A stretch of DNA of 20,827 bases, taken from Bacteroidota bacterium (GTDB taxonomy: Bacteria; Bacteroidota; Ignavibacteria; UBA10030; SZUA-254). The notes beneath the pieces are model-generated. The model was not told the DNA's origin. It was given only the letters and a program-made list of their open reading frames with translations, and ran no database searches. Where the stretch lies: contig SCUC01000074.1 of the NCBI GenBank assembly GCA_004322375.1, positions 1 to 20,827 on the forward strand, written 5' to 3'. Position numbers and translations under genes: made by a program. Position 1 is the stretch's first letter, and every line of letters begins with the position of its first letter. Positions 12,731 to 20,528 of this stretch are shown here, piece by piece.

Positions 12731-15199
12731 ATGAAAACAATTGTAATGAAATTCGGCGGCTCCTCCGTTGGAACGCCTGAACGCATAAAAAATGCAGCGC
12801 ACATTGCGCTCGAAGCATCGAAAAAAAACAGGATTATTCTTGTTGTCTCTGCATTTTACGGTATCACCGATAGACTGTTGGAATGCGCCCGGGCTGCTGA
12901 GCAAGAAGGTAATAATTATGATACCCTTTTCGACGCGATTGCCGAGCGTCATTGGAGCGCGGCGAGAGAATTGCATGGCGGCAAAATCAATAAATCGCTC
13001 ATTGCAGAAATTCAACAACTGCTCGACAATTTACACGATATTCTCCACGGCGTGAACCTTCTCCGCCACTGCCCGCCCCGCGCGTTAGATTTGACAGCTA
13101 GCTTTGGTGAACGACTCTCCGCGCTCATTATCTCTGCTTACATCAACCGCAAGCATCCCTCGCTTTTTGCTGACGCGCGTCATTTTGTCGTTACTGATGA
13201 CCAATTCACTCACGCGGAAGTTCTGTTTGAGCAAACGAATGCCGCCGTTCAATCCTATTTTAAGAATGTGTGGACATCCCGGCAACGAAACGCTATCCCT
13301 GTCGTTACAGGTTTTGTCGGCTCTACGGAAGATGGAAGAACAACAACAATCGGACGCAACGGCTCGGACTATACTGCTGCAATTCTCGGCGCCGCTCTCA
13401 ATGTCTCCGTTATTGAAATCTGGACGGACGTGGATGGCGTGTTGAGCGCAGATCCGAGAGAAGTGAGCGATGCGTTTGTCCTGCCCTCCGTTTCATTTGA
13501 AGAAGCTCTGGAACTCTCCTACTTCGGGGCAAAGGTTCTCCACCCTGCTACTATTGCTCCCGCGATCGCGAGAAACATTCCCATCCACATTAAAAACACC
13601 CTCAATCCCACAGCGCCGGGAACTCTGATAGGAAAACCGCAAGGCGATGCGGAACCCGTTGCAAAAGGCATCACCTCAATTGACCACGTTACCCTGCTAA
13701 ACTTACGAGGTATAGCTATGGTAGGTGTGCCGGGAACAGCAGAACGTCTCTTTCGCTCGCTTGCTTCGCACAAAGTAAATGTTATTTTGATTTCTCAAGC
13801 CTCCTCCGAGCATACTATTTGCTTCGCCGTCAAAACACAGGATGTTGTGCGCGCCCGGAAAGCAATCCAGCAAGAGTTCACGTATGAATTAAGCGCGGGT
13901 GTTACCGCCGTTGACGAACGTCCCGCGCAAACAATTATCGCAATCGTCGGTGAAGGGATGAAAGGAATCCCCGGCGTATCGGGTAAAGTGTTTCAATCGC
14001 TTGGGTTGAACAACATCAATATCAGCGCAATTGCTCAAGGCTCCTCCGAACGAAATATTTCATTCGTCACCGATTCACAAAACAAAACAAGGGCGATTAA
14101 CGTTATCCACCAGGCGTTTTTTGAAGAACGGAAGCGCTTGTACCTCGCGGTAGTCGGCGTCGGAAATATCGGAGCAACGTTGCTCAAGCAGCTGCACCAG
14201 CAGCGTCAGTTTTTATTGAACAAGGGATTTGACGTTCGCGTTTGCGCCGTTGCCGATAGCAAGCGTTTTGTTGTCAACCATAACGGACTGGACCTGACCC
14301 GATGGCAGGATGTGCTTCATCATTCTCAGCATAAAATGGATTTGCATCTCCTTGCTCACCACATCGCCGACTTGAAGCTAACGAATGTCGCGCTTGTGGA
14401 TTGTACGGCAAGCTCGGAAGTGGTAAACGCGTATCCGGTATTTGTACAAGCAAATATGCACATTATCACGCCGAACAAAAAAGCGAACGTGCTTCCTATA
14501 AAGGAATACAATACGCTGGTAGCGCTGCTTAATAAACGTAAGAAATTTTTCCTCTACGAGGCGAATGTTGGGGCAGGATTACCAATTATCTCAACGCTCC
14601 ATGACCTTATTGCAAGCGGCGATACAATAGTTAAAATTGAAGGTGTTTTTTCAGGGACATTAAGTTTCTTGTTCAATTCATTTAATGGAACAACGCCGTT
14701 CAGCAAGCTTGTTCACGAGGCGCAGCTTGCGGGCTATACCGAACCTGACCCCCGCGAAGATTTATCCGGTCAGGATGTCGCGCGTAAGCTGCTCATTTTA
14801 GCGCGCCAGCTTGGATGGAACATGGATTTGAACCAAATTCCCCACGAAAATCTGGTCCCTGCAAAATTGCAAAAAGGCGCTTTCTCAAAATCATTTCACG
14901 ACGATTATGCGAAGCATGATGCTGAAATGAATAAGCGATATGTTTCCGCGCAAAAGCGGGGCGCGGTTCTTCGTTACGTAGGCGTGCTTAACAACAAGAA
15001 GGCTATGACAGGCTTGCTTGAATATCCTGCAAACCATCCTTTTGCGGGCACAAAAGGGAGCGATAACATTATCGCGTTTACAACGCAACGCTACTCAAAA
15101 ACGCCTCTCGTGGTGCAAGGTCCCGGCGCCGGCGCGGATGTTACCGCCATGGGGGTCTTTTCAGATATATTGAAGCTGCTGAATTATTTGGCGTATTGA
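12731..15199 (+). CDS. thrA: Bifunctional aspartate kinase / homoserine dehydrogenase
   Basis: Catalyses the first and third steps from aspartate to homoserine (threonine/methionine branch). The kinase domain starts with VMKFGGSSVGTPERI (6-20) and includes TTTIGRNGSDYTAAILGA and EIWTDVDGVLSADPR. Two ACT-type regulatory units follow (MVGVPGTAERLFRSLASHKV and AIVGEGMKGIPGVSGKVFQS), suggesting end-product feedback. The dehydrogenase begins near residue 470 with AVVGVGNIGATLL, then IITPNKKAN, and ends with GPGAGADVTAMGVFSDIL. 822 residues, nearly the length of E. coli ThrA (820). No thrB or thrC follows here. A REP-type hairpin starts 11 bp after the stop. Confidence 0.96.
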   Translation: MKTIVMKFGGSSVGTPERIKNAAHIALEASKKNRIILVVSAFYGITDRLLECARAAEQEGNNYDTLFDAIAERHWSAARELHGGKINKSLIAEIQQLLDNLHDILHGVNLLRHCPPRALDLTASFGERLSALIISAYINRKHPSLFADARHFVVTDDQFTHAEVLFEQTNAAVQSYFKNVWTSRQRNAIPVVTGFVGSTEDGRTTTIGRNGSDYTAAILGAALNVSVIEIWTDVDGVLSADPREVSDAFVLPSVSFEEALELSYFGAKVLHPATIAPAIARNIPIHIKNTLNPTAPGTLIGKPQGDAEPVAKGITSIDHVTLLNLRGIAMVGVPGTAERLFRSLASHKVNVILISQASSEHTICFAVKTQDVVRARKAIQQEFTYELSAGVTAVDERPAQTIIAIVGEGMKGIPGVSGKVFQSLGLNNINISAIAQGSSERNISFVTDSQNKTRAINVIHQAFFEERKRLYLAVVGVGNIGATLLKQLHQQRQFLLNKGFDVRVCAVADSKRFVVNHNGLDLTRWQDVLHHSQHKMDLHLLAHHIADLKLTNVALVDCTASSEVVNAYPVFVQANMHIITPNKKANVLPIKEYNTLVALLNKRKKFFLYEANVGAGLPIISTLHDLIASGDTIVKIEGVFSGTLSFLFNSFNGTTPFSKLVHEAQLAGYTEPDPREDLSGQDVARKLLILARQLGWNMDLNQIPHENLVPAKLQKGAFSKSFHDDYAKHDAEMNKRYVSAQKRGAVLRYVGVLNNKKAMTGLLEYPANHPFAGTKGSDNIIAFTTQRYSKTPLVVQGPGAGADVTAMGVFSDILKLLNYLAY

Positions 15200-15206
15200 G
15201 AGAATA

Positions 15207-15231
15207 GTAGCCGCAGACTTCATGTCTGCGG
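15207..15231. repeat. Solo REP-like hairpin preceded by GTAG
   Basis: GTAG at 15207-15210, then the stem CCGCAGAC/GTCTGCGG (15211-15231). The same module occurs at 5233 and, degraded, at 16034. It lies just after the thrA stop and might also act as a transcript-end hairpin, but no T run follows. Confidence 0.6.
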
Positions 15232-15263
15232 ATAATCATCTCCACAAAGGAAGAGTATTACTA

Positions 15264-15541
15264 ACTGAAGTTACGCAGGTTGTGGCTGAAGAGACGATGG
15301 GTTCATTTTTTCTATCCACGAGCTAGAGCTTGTGGCAATACAATTGTTCAAAACAATAGAAAACGAATAATTGCCACGACCTTCAGGTCGTGGATAACGA
15401 TAAAATTCTTTATCAAAATGGACTTTAGTCCATTTTGCGCAAGTCGCATGAATCAAATTCACACATACGAATAAAAATGTTGCCAGCAGCCCACGACTTA
15501 AGTCGTGGGCTGCTAAAGCTTATTTATAGGGTAACTTCAGT
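15264..15541. mobile_element. Hairpin-rich element, 278 bp, same ends as the 4836-5046 element
   Basis: Ends ACTGAAGTTACGC (15264-15276) and GGGTAACTTCAGT (15529-15541) are inverted repeats, 12 of 13 matching. No clear target duplication. Inside are at least four hairpins: CCACGAGCT-AG-AGCTTGTGG near 15316-15335; CCACGACCT-TC-AGGTCGTGG (15374-15393); AAAATGGACT-TT-AGTCCATTTT (15415-15436); and a perfect palindrome at 15485-15514. The first two are flanked by GTGGCAAT and ATTGCCAC, so they form an inverted pair. No protein-coding frame is credible. Confidence 0.6.
15485..15514. repeat. Perfect 30-bp palindrome
   Basis: Half-site AGCAGCCCACGACTT followed directly by its exact complement in reverse, with no loop. 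It lies inside the 15264-15541 element. Confidence 0.85.
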
Positions 15542-15547
15542 AATTAA

Positions 15548-15767
15548 TTACAACCCCTCAAACTCCTCCACGGTTAATTGAGCTTGGCGTAGAATACTTC
15601 TCAACGTTCCTACGGCAACTTCACGGTGTCGCGGACTATTGTAGCTAGCCTCCCTTGCGTTGTCATTTTTACATATTTGAGGTGGCTCCAAATCTGGGTT
15701 GCAAATCTGAACCCGCCGCTTCTAATCTTCGAACAACCTCCCTGAACGGCAACGACTTAAGCGGCAT
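15548..15767 (-). pseudogene. hicA: HicA-type mRNA interferase toxin gene with two frameshifts
   Basis: Read in three successive frames, this stretch gives a complete HicA-like toxin. MPLKSLPFREVVRRLEAAGF is followed by SHLKYVKMTTQGRLATIV and then HREVAVGTLRSILRQAQLTV plus EEFEGL and TAA. Breaks lie near 15705-15710 (one base missing in the GGGTTC run) and near 15617-15622 (one C missing, V-P-R-H expected). The length of 220 bp plus two lost bases gives exactly 74 codons, right for HicA. The conserved GSH with the catalytic His survives in part as WSH. It overlaps the end of hicB by 11 bp. The toxin should be inactive unless the breaks are sequencing errors. Confidence 0.85.
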
Positions 15768-15963
15768 GTACGGTTGCAGTAAATGTGCGCACTGTGGGAG
15801 TTATCGTCGCCCGCGGCTTTTCAAAATGTAGCTCAATTGCTTCCTGCAAATTACGCAACGCTTCTTCTTCCGTTTCTCCCTGGCTGGCTATGTCAACCTC
15901 AACGCATTGTGCAACATACCATGAATCTTCTTTTGTTATCACAGCTGAATACTGTTGTACCAT
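15757..15963 (-). CDS. hicB: HicB-family antitoxin
   Basis: 68-residue protein with the HicB partial RNase-H-like fold: YSAVITKEDSWYVAQCVEVD followed by IASQGETEEEALRNLQEAIE. It neutralises the HicA toxin in intact systems. This short form has no separate DNA-binding domain. AGGAGT is 5 bp before the ATG. It is the first gene of a hicB-hicA pair; the second is broken, so the antitoxin now seems to stand alone. Confidence 0.87.
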   Translation of the reverse strand: MVQQYSAVITKEDSWYVAQCVEVDIASQGETEEEALRNLQEAIELHFEKPRATITPTVRTFTATVHAA

Positions 15964-16032
15964 ACTAACTCCTATCTATCAATCATTCCGGTTTCTTTCA
16001 TAAATATACAAGTCATCTTTACCCAAATCAAA

Positions 16033-16097
16033 TGTAGCCGCAGACTTCAAGTTTGCGACTTATTATTACAACCGCACCCGTGAAGGGTGCGGCTACA
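16033..16097. repeat. REP doublet (REPIN-like)
   Basis: Starts TGTAGCCGCA and ends TGCGGCTACA, a perfect 10-bp inverted repeat. It contains two hairpins, CGCAGACTT/AAGTTTGCG (with one G-T pair) at 16040-16058 and CCGCACCC/GGGTGCGG at 16072-16092. Each has GTAG just outside its 5' foot, the first on the + strand and the second on the - strand. Unlike the 5205 copy it has no GGGG-type outer ends. It abuts the hydrolase stop. Confidence 0.6.
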
Positions 16098-16902
16098 AAG
16101 CAATAAACTCTCTCACCACCCCGCAAAACTCCTCCGGCTTCTCCAACGGAATCGAATGTGCGCACTCTTTAAATAGATGTACTCGCGAACCGGGAATTAA
16201 CCGATGAAATTCCGTCGCATGTTCCGGAGGCACTGTGTTATCATTCTCCCCCCAGAGAATCAATGTCGGCGTGGAAATTGTTGAGAGAAGCCGCTTAAAT
16301 CCTTCCCCGCCGAAAAATGAATTTCTTGCCGCGTTCAGCCATGCGTCGCGGTGCCCCGGCTTCATCAATTGTTCATAAAATTTTCTGCATAAATCGTGAG
16401 GACGGTTAGTAAGGTTGTAAAATGAACGTTCTCCTTTTTTACAAAGACGCTTTTCGTTTGTCAAGAGGAAACGTTTAGCAATGAAGGAAAAAAACACCCT
16501 CAGAAGCGGGTTAGAAACTATCAAAGGAGCTTTCATCAGTCCTGTGCAGCACACAAGAACCAATCTCTCTACAAATGTAGGATGGAAGCGAGCGAGCGTA
16601 GCCGCCACCTGCCCGCCATACGAAATACCGACAACAGACGCACGTTCAATTCCAAGCTTCTGAAGAACCTGCTTAAGAATACCGGCATGTTCCTGCACAG
16701 TGTACATTCGCGATGCGCTTTCCGATTCTCCAAAGCCCGGCAACGCCGGCACAATCACGCGGAAGCGAATTGAAAGCGGCTCAACCACTTTCTGCCACAT
16801 AAGAGGACCACCCAGCCCATGAATGAACAGAAGCGGCGTCCCCGTTCCGGCTTCCGTAACGTGGAGATTAACGCCATCAATGGAAATAAAAAAATGACTC
16901 AT
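16093..16902 (-). CDS. Alpha/beta-fold hydrolase
   Basis: A single-domain alpha/beta hydrolase of 269 residues. LLFIHGLGGPLMWQKVVEPL gives the oxyanion HG motif (28-32). The nucleophile elbow is VGISYGGQVAA with Ser94. The acid is Asp221 in LILWGENDNTVPPE, and the base is His249 in CAHSIPLEKPEEF. The triad is complete. The substrate cannot be told; esterase, haloperoxidase-like or C-C hydrolase are all possible. No signal peptide. The stop codon TAG is formed by the GTAG foot of the REP doublet. Confidence 0.9.
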   Translation of the reverse strand: MSHFFISIDGVNLHVTEAGTGTPLLFIHGLGGPLMWQKVVEPLSIRFRVIVPALPGFGESESASRMYTVQEHAGILKQVLQKLGIERASVVGISYGGQVAATLARFHPTFVERLVLVCCTGLMKAPLIVSNPLLRVFFSFIAKRFLLTNEKRLCKKGERSFYNLTNRPHDLCRKFYEQLMKPGHRDAWLNAARNSFFGGEGFKRLLSTISTPTLILWGENDNTVPPEHATEFHRLIPGSRVHLFKECAHSIPLEKPEEFCGVVREFIAL

Positions 16903-17038
16903 GGAAAATTCTAAATCTTACTATCGAAATCGTAAACAAAATTCTAACAACAAAATTCCAGACATTGTTATTCTCTACATTTGTTTGCGTTTAAAGAATT
17001 AGAATTTCGAAATTGTTTTATTTTTCCGATATTAGAAA

Positions 17039-17638
17039 TTAGGATTTCTTTCTTTTATTTCTCGGCTGCGACCAGGCGGTGAGCATCTGTTCTATAGTAG
17101 AATCATCCAAACACGAAGCATCATACATACCCGCTTGCAGCCGCTGCCGGAACGCTTCATATAACGTTACTGCGCACGCAACAGAGACATTCAAACTTTG
17201 AATCATTCCCACCTGCGGAATCAGGAAATTTTCATCCGCGAGCTTTGCCGCTTCAGCAGTTACCCCGCGATGCTCGTTCCCGAAAACAAAGGCAACCTTC
17301 TTTGTCAAATCAAGCTCATAGAGCGATTTCGATTTCTTTCCCATGTGAGTCGCATAGATGACGAACCCTTCATCATGGAGTTTGTTGTAACACTCTGCAA
17401 CCGATTTGAACTGCCTGCGTGTAATCCACTTGTTCGCGCTCGCGGAGCTTTTCCTGCCAAGTTTGGGAAAATCTTCATTGACATAGAGAAGCTGTACTTC
17501 CATTACCCCTACGGCATCCGCGGTGCGCAGCATCGCGCTCACATTATGCTGGTCGTGAACGTCTTCCATCACTACGGTCAATCCGGGCTGCCGTCTCTGA
17601 AGCACGGAGAAAAATTTTTCTTTTCGTTGTTCTGTCAT
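17039..17638 (-). CDS. trmH: SpoU/TrmH-family RNA 2'-O-methyltransferase (tRNA Gm18-like)
   Basis: Methylates a ribose 2'-OH, most likely guanosine 18 of tRNA. The SPOUT motifs are intact: motif 1 VVMEDVHDQHNVSAMLRTAD (22-41; Asn32, Arg38), motif 2 VAFVFGNEHRGVTAEA, motif 3 IPQVGMIQSLNVSVACAVTL. 199 residues, shorter than E. coli TrmH (229), mostly at the C-terminus, which here ends in a basic stretch (RNKRKKS). TrmH is favoured over rRNA-modifying relatives because there is no extra N-terminal domain. The stop codon lies within heptamer-like words (TTAGAAA, TTAGGAT at 17033-17046 on the + strand). Confidence 0.88.
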   Translation of the reverse strand: MTEQRKEKFFSVLQRRQPGLTVVMEDVHDQHNVSAMLRTADAVGVMEVQLLYVNEDFPKLGRKSSASANKWITRRQFKSVAECYNKLHDEGFVIYATHMGKKSKSLYELDLTKKVAFVFGNEHRGVTAEAAKLADENFLIPQVGMIQSLNVSVACAVTLYEAFRQRLQAGMYDASCLDDSTIEQMLTAWSQPRNKRKKS

Positions 17639-17673
17639 TGGAATTTTACATTAAAGAACGTTCTATAAATTCT

Positions 17674-17710
17674 ATGGTGAGCGGTGGGTTTTATACCCAT
17701 CGCTGCCCAT
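17674..17710. terminator. Imperfect hairpin between the transporter and trmH
   Basis: ATGGTGAGCGGTGGGT pairs with ACCCATCGCTGCCCAT at 13 of 16 positions, with a small A+T loop. It lies directly after the transporter stop on the - strand. There is no T run, so it is only a candidate terminator or attenuator. Its left arm carries the GGTGAGC/GGTGGGT heptamer words. Confidence 0.35.
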
Positions 17711-17711
17711 G

Positions 17712-18617
17712 TCAATCAACAGCCGCACAACGCGTTCCACCCCGCTCTTTCTTCATCTGCAATATCATGATTGCGGCAATAACCAGCAACGCCCCGGTAA
17801 ATTGAACCGGCGTTAGGGCTTCCCCCAGCGCAAGAAATGCGGAACTGATTGCTATGATAGGTTCAGAAGTTGCAGTAATTATTGCCTGGGTCGGCGTGAG
17901 ATACTTAACGCCGCTAAAATAGAATGTATGGGGTATTAATATCGAGATAATCGCAAACCCAAAAAACGTCAGCCACATTTCCGATGAATAATTTGCTTCA
18001 ATAAGCACTGTCGGCGGATTAATAATGAGCCAGAATACTGATGCAGAAATAAAAGCATACATCATTGAGGTCCATATCCCGTATTTTTTAACTAGTCGGG
18101 GAAGATAAATATTGGTAAATGACCAACAACCGGCAGCGCAGAATCCGACCACAAGTCCTACCCTACTGATGCCTGCAAGCGAAAATGATTCCCCTCCAAC
18201 CGCCAAAAAACATCCTGCTAACGAAACGATGCCTGCAATAACTTTCCCGGCTGTCATTTCCTCTGATTTGCGAATTGCAGCGTACGAAAGAACAAATAAC
18301 GGCGCTAAATATTGAAGCAGGATTGCCGTTGCGACATTTGTTTCTTTGATTGTAAAATAATAGGTAAAATTGGAGCCTGCGATACCGAGAATTCCCAGCA
18401 GTGCAAACCGCGGCAGGTCAGCAATCTGAATCTTGAGCGCATCACGCTTGAAGAGAAGAAAATACGCCAGCAGGATAAGACAAGAAAACGTCATCCGCAG
18501 CTGAACGAGCGTAAGCGGGTCTGCCTGGTTATTGAAGAGAAATTTTGCCGCCGTCGCAGAGATGCCCCAGAACGTTGCCGCTCCAAGGATAAAAAAATAC
18601 CCCTTTAATGATTTCAT
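17712..18617 (-). CDS. EamA/DMT-family transporter
   Basis: Inner-membrane drug/metabolite transporter of 301 residues with about ten hydrophobic helices, in two EamA repeats. The first starts at GYFFILGAATFWGISATAAK; the second includes GFCAAGCWSFTNIYLPRLV. ITATSEPIIAISSAFLALGE near the end is the typical repeat-2 motif. The substrate is unknown; many relatives export amino acids or metabolites. The ATG directly follows the TAA of the upstream gene (TAAATG), so translation is coupled. Confidence 0.9.
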   Translation of the reverse strand: MKSLKGYFFILGAATFWGISATAAKFLFNNQADPLTLVQLRMTFSCLILLAYFLLFKRDALKIQIADLPRFALLGILGIAGSNFTYYFTIKETNVATAILLQYLAPLFVLSYAAIRKSEEMTAGKVIAGIVSLAGCFLAVGGESFSLAGISRVGLVVGFCAAGCWSFTNIYLPRLVKKYGIWTSMMYAFISASVFWLIINPPTVLIEANYSSEMWLTFFGFAIISILIPHTFYFSGVKYLTPTQAIITATSEPIIAISSAFLALGEALTPVQFTGALLVIAAIMILQMKKERGGTRCAAVD

Positions 18618-19151
18618 TTATTGGCTGGGTCCTTCTTCGGAGAGACGCTTGTAGTATTGCGTCATCTCATCGTTGCCAAGCTGGTCATATAAAAACGCCA
18701 ACCGTTGGTAGAGAATTTTGGGGTCAGCTACATGGGAGATTCCCGTTTTGACTAATTCAATCAAATTCTGCGCGGGGGGAATTTTTATATCGGGGTCATA
18801 GCATAACACCGCTTTCACGTATGGCTCGACCGCCGAAGGTTTCTCTAGAGCAGCTTTTTTATAATAATCCATTGCGTGGTCAAAATTATCTTCCGAGGCT
18901 AGTGTCAGCGCGGACATTTCCCCCAGCCACATATACGCCTCGTACGCGAGCGAAGGAAATTTTTTAACTAATTGGTCTGCAAACAACGCGACCTCATCCG
19001 GCGAAAGCGATTTATTCCAGAATAAAATTTTATATAAATCTATATCGTCTATCTGCAACTCTAGCGCTTGCTCGAATGCGTCGAAGATATCGTTGAATTC
19101 AGTCGCCAGCTCAAACTGCCGCCGTATTTCATCTATGGGTTGTTTATCCAT
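18618..19151 (-). CDS. TPR-like all-helical protein
   Basis: 177 residues if started at the ATG ending at 19151 (MDKQPIDEIRRQFELATEFN). A TTG at 19187 would add a hydrophobic start of twelve residues that resembles a signal anchor, but there is no ribosome site for it. Helical hairpins are visible: AYEAYMWLGEMSALTLASED, then NFDHAMDYYKKAALEKPSAV (a clear tetratricopeptide unit), and KILYQRLAFLYDQLGNDEMT. Probably a protein-binding scaffold. It is coupled to the transporter gene with zero spacing. No specific function can be given. Confidence 0.75.
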   Translation of the reverse strand: MDKQPIDEIRRQFELATEFNDIFDAFEQALELQIDDIDLYKILFWNKSLSPDEVALFADQLVKKFPSLAYEAYMWLGEMSALTLASEDNFDHAMDYYKKAALEKPSAVEPYVKAVLCYDPDIKIPPAQNLIELVKTGISHVADPKILYQRLAFLYDQLGNDEMTQYYKRLSEEGPSQ

Positions 19152-19495
19152 AGAAAGCAAAATAGTAAAGGATAAGAAGAAAGCCAAACTTGATTGCTGC
19201 GCATCAAACTATAGATGGGGTAGCATTGGCCACCCTATTAATGTATCAGCTGATAATAAAACGTATTGGAATTAGATGCTCCAACATGCTACGAGTGTTA
19301 TGAAATGGTTTAAGACGCCCCAGGAAAGTAATTCCATGGACTCTCAAACAAATGAAAGAATTCTCATAAATAGTAGTATAGTTTTTCGTTTTAAAGAAAT
19401 ATTTTATTAAACTTTGTAGACAAAATTAACACTACACACGTTTTTATATTTGTGATGCACAGTCGAAAACAGCCCGAACCAACAAAAGGTATGGA
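19152..19495. other. Intergenic region without recognised gene
   Basis: 344 bp between divergent genes. The half near 19496 is strongly A+T-rich and may carry the nuclease promoter, but no clear pair of boxes is seen. No repeat of the families found elsewhere in this window is present. Confidence 0.4.
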
Positions 19496-20449
19496 ATGAA
19501 CCCACGTAGTCAGACATTCTCTGCGTTAGTAAACTACACAGGGAGTGCTTTCAGCGTCATAGGAGCAGTCCTCACCATCTATTTCGGTGTTTTCTACGTT
19601 CCAAGTTATATTCGCAGTGCCGAGCAAGAACGAATAGCCACTGCTAATAATGAACTCGTCACAACACTTCAAGAAATCACTTTCAACAAACAAGAGATTT
19701 CTCCCGAACAACTTCACAACCAAATTAGAGGCATAGAACTCAGGTTTAATATTTTATATCCTTATCCGCCATACGAATTGGTAACTCAGGTTCAGGAGAG
19801 TTTCATGTCGATGAGGTTCTTGCCTTTCAACCAACGCTCTGAACTAGCAACTAAACTCGATTCGCTACGAACCATTTTAAAGAGCGAGCCACATCAGACA
19901 ACTGCTGAGAAATCTGAACTATTTGGTCTTCTCTCAATTTTCTCTATGCTTATTAGCATACTGATAGGTTTGGCAGGTCTCTTCTCAAGTTTCTTTCGCT
20001 TCAAGAAAGAACGTGAAATTACAATCGAAGCAGAAGTCAAAACACAGGTAGCTGAGATAGAAACTGAGATTCATACTGGTCTCAAATACGAAAAACTCAT
20101 CGGCGAGGTCTTACAAGAACTCAAAATTCCTTATGAGGTTTTTTCTCAGAGGCGAGCCATTGCGGCTGATTTCATTGTAAAGGTAAATAACAAGATATAT
20201 TTGCTAGAAGCAAAGTATTACGTCAATAAACGAATTGATGCTGGCACAGTTGCGCATCTCCTCTCGCTTTCTTTTGAAGAAGCTGCACCGATTGTTCTAG
20301 TAACAAATTCAGAATTATCTGATGAAGCTAAAAGGTTTGTCAAAGACTATAATCAGTTGCACACAGAAAGGGGTATCTTCGTCATCAAAGGTAGTAACCG
20401 ACTTGAACTAACAACAGAATTCAAAAAGCTGTTTGCAAAGGGCACTTAA
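19496..20449 (+). CDS. Membrane-anchored PD-(D/E)xK nuclease-domain protein (Mrr-like)
   Basis: 317 residues in four parts. Residues ~12-38 form a first membrane helix (SVIGAVLTIYFGVFYV). Residues 40-140 are a helical, probably extracytoplasmic section. Residues ~142-168 form a second membrane helix (LLSIFSMLISILIGLAGLFS). A charged coiled-coil-like linker (171-193) follows. The C-terminal domain (195-315) has the restriction-endonuclease-like pattern: Glu199/Glu204 in a first helix, Asp225 in AADFIV, and Glu238-x-Lys240 in YLLEAKYY, with later strands PIVLVTN and IFVIKG. This matches Mrr-like nucleases acting on DNA. The nuclease faces the cytoplasm if the helices form a hairpin. An AAAGGT site precedes the ATG. 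A role in defence against phage or plasmid DNA is inference; no partner gene is visible. Confidence 0.8.
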   Translation: MNPRSQTFSALVNYTGSAFSVIGAVLTIYFGVFYVPSYIRSAEQERIATANNELVTTLQEITFNKQEISPEQLHNQIRGIELRFNILYPYPPYELVTQVQESFMSMRFLPFNQRSELATKLDSLRTILKSEPHQTTAEKSELFGLLSIFSMLISILIGLAGLFSSFFRFKKEREITIEAEVKTQVAEIETEIHTGLKYEKLIGEVLQELKIPYEVFSQRRAIAADFIVKVNNKIYLLEAKYYVNKRIDAGTVAHLLSLSFEEAAPIVLVTNSELSDEAKRFVKDYNQLHTERGIFVIKGSNRLELTTEFKKLFAKGT

Positions 20450-20470
20450 CACGACAAATAATGACGCAGA

Positions 20471-20504
20471 CCCTCTCGTTCCATGCTCCTACATGGAAAC
20501 GCAG
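20471..20504. repeat. Hairpin repeat between convergent genes
   Basis: TTCCATG (20479-20485) pairs with CATGGAA (20492-20498) around the loop CTCCTA, with CCTCTCG before and ACGCAG after. It resembles a dispersed repeat of the form CTCTCGTTCCCACGCTC..., known to me from many genomes. It may end both converging transcripts. Confidence 0.45.
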
Positions 20505-20528
20505 TTAACATCTGTTTCATCATTTCAA

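Noticed and set aside
15207..15231. Intrinsic terminator of thrA
   Set aside because: The stem is strong but no T run follows, and the same module occurs away from gene ends; it is better explained as a REP sequence.
15271..15474. Small open frames on both strands within the 15264-15541 element
   Set aside because: They cross hairpins and have no ribosome site or recognisable protein pattern.
17198..17668. 156-codon + strand frame opposite trmH
   Set aside because: Shadow of a gene with intact SPOUT motifs.
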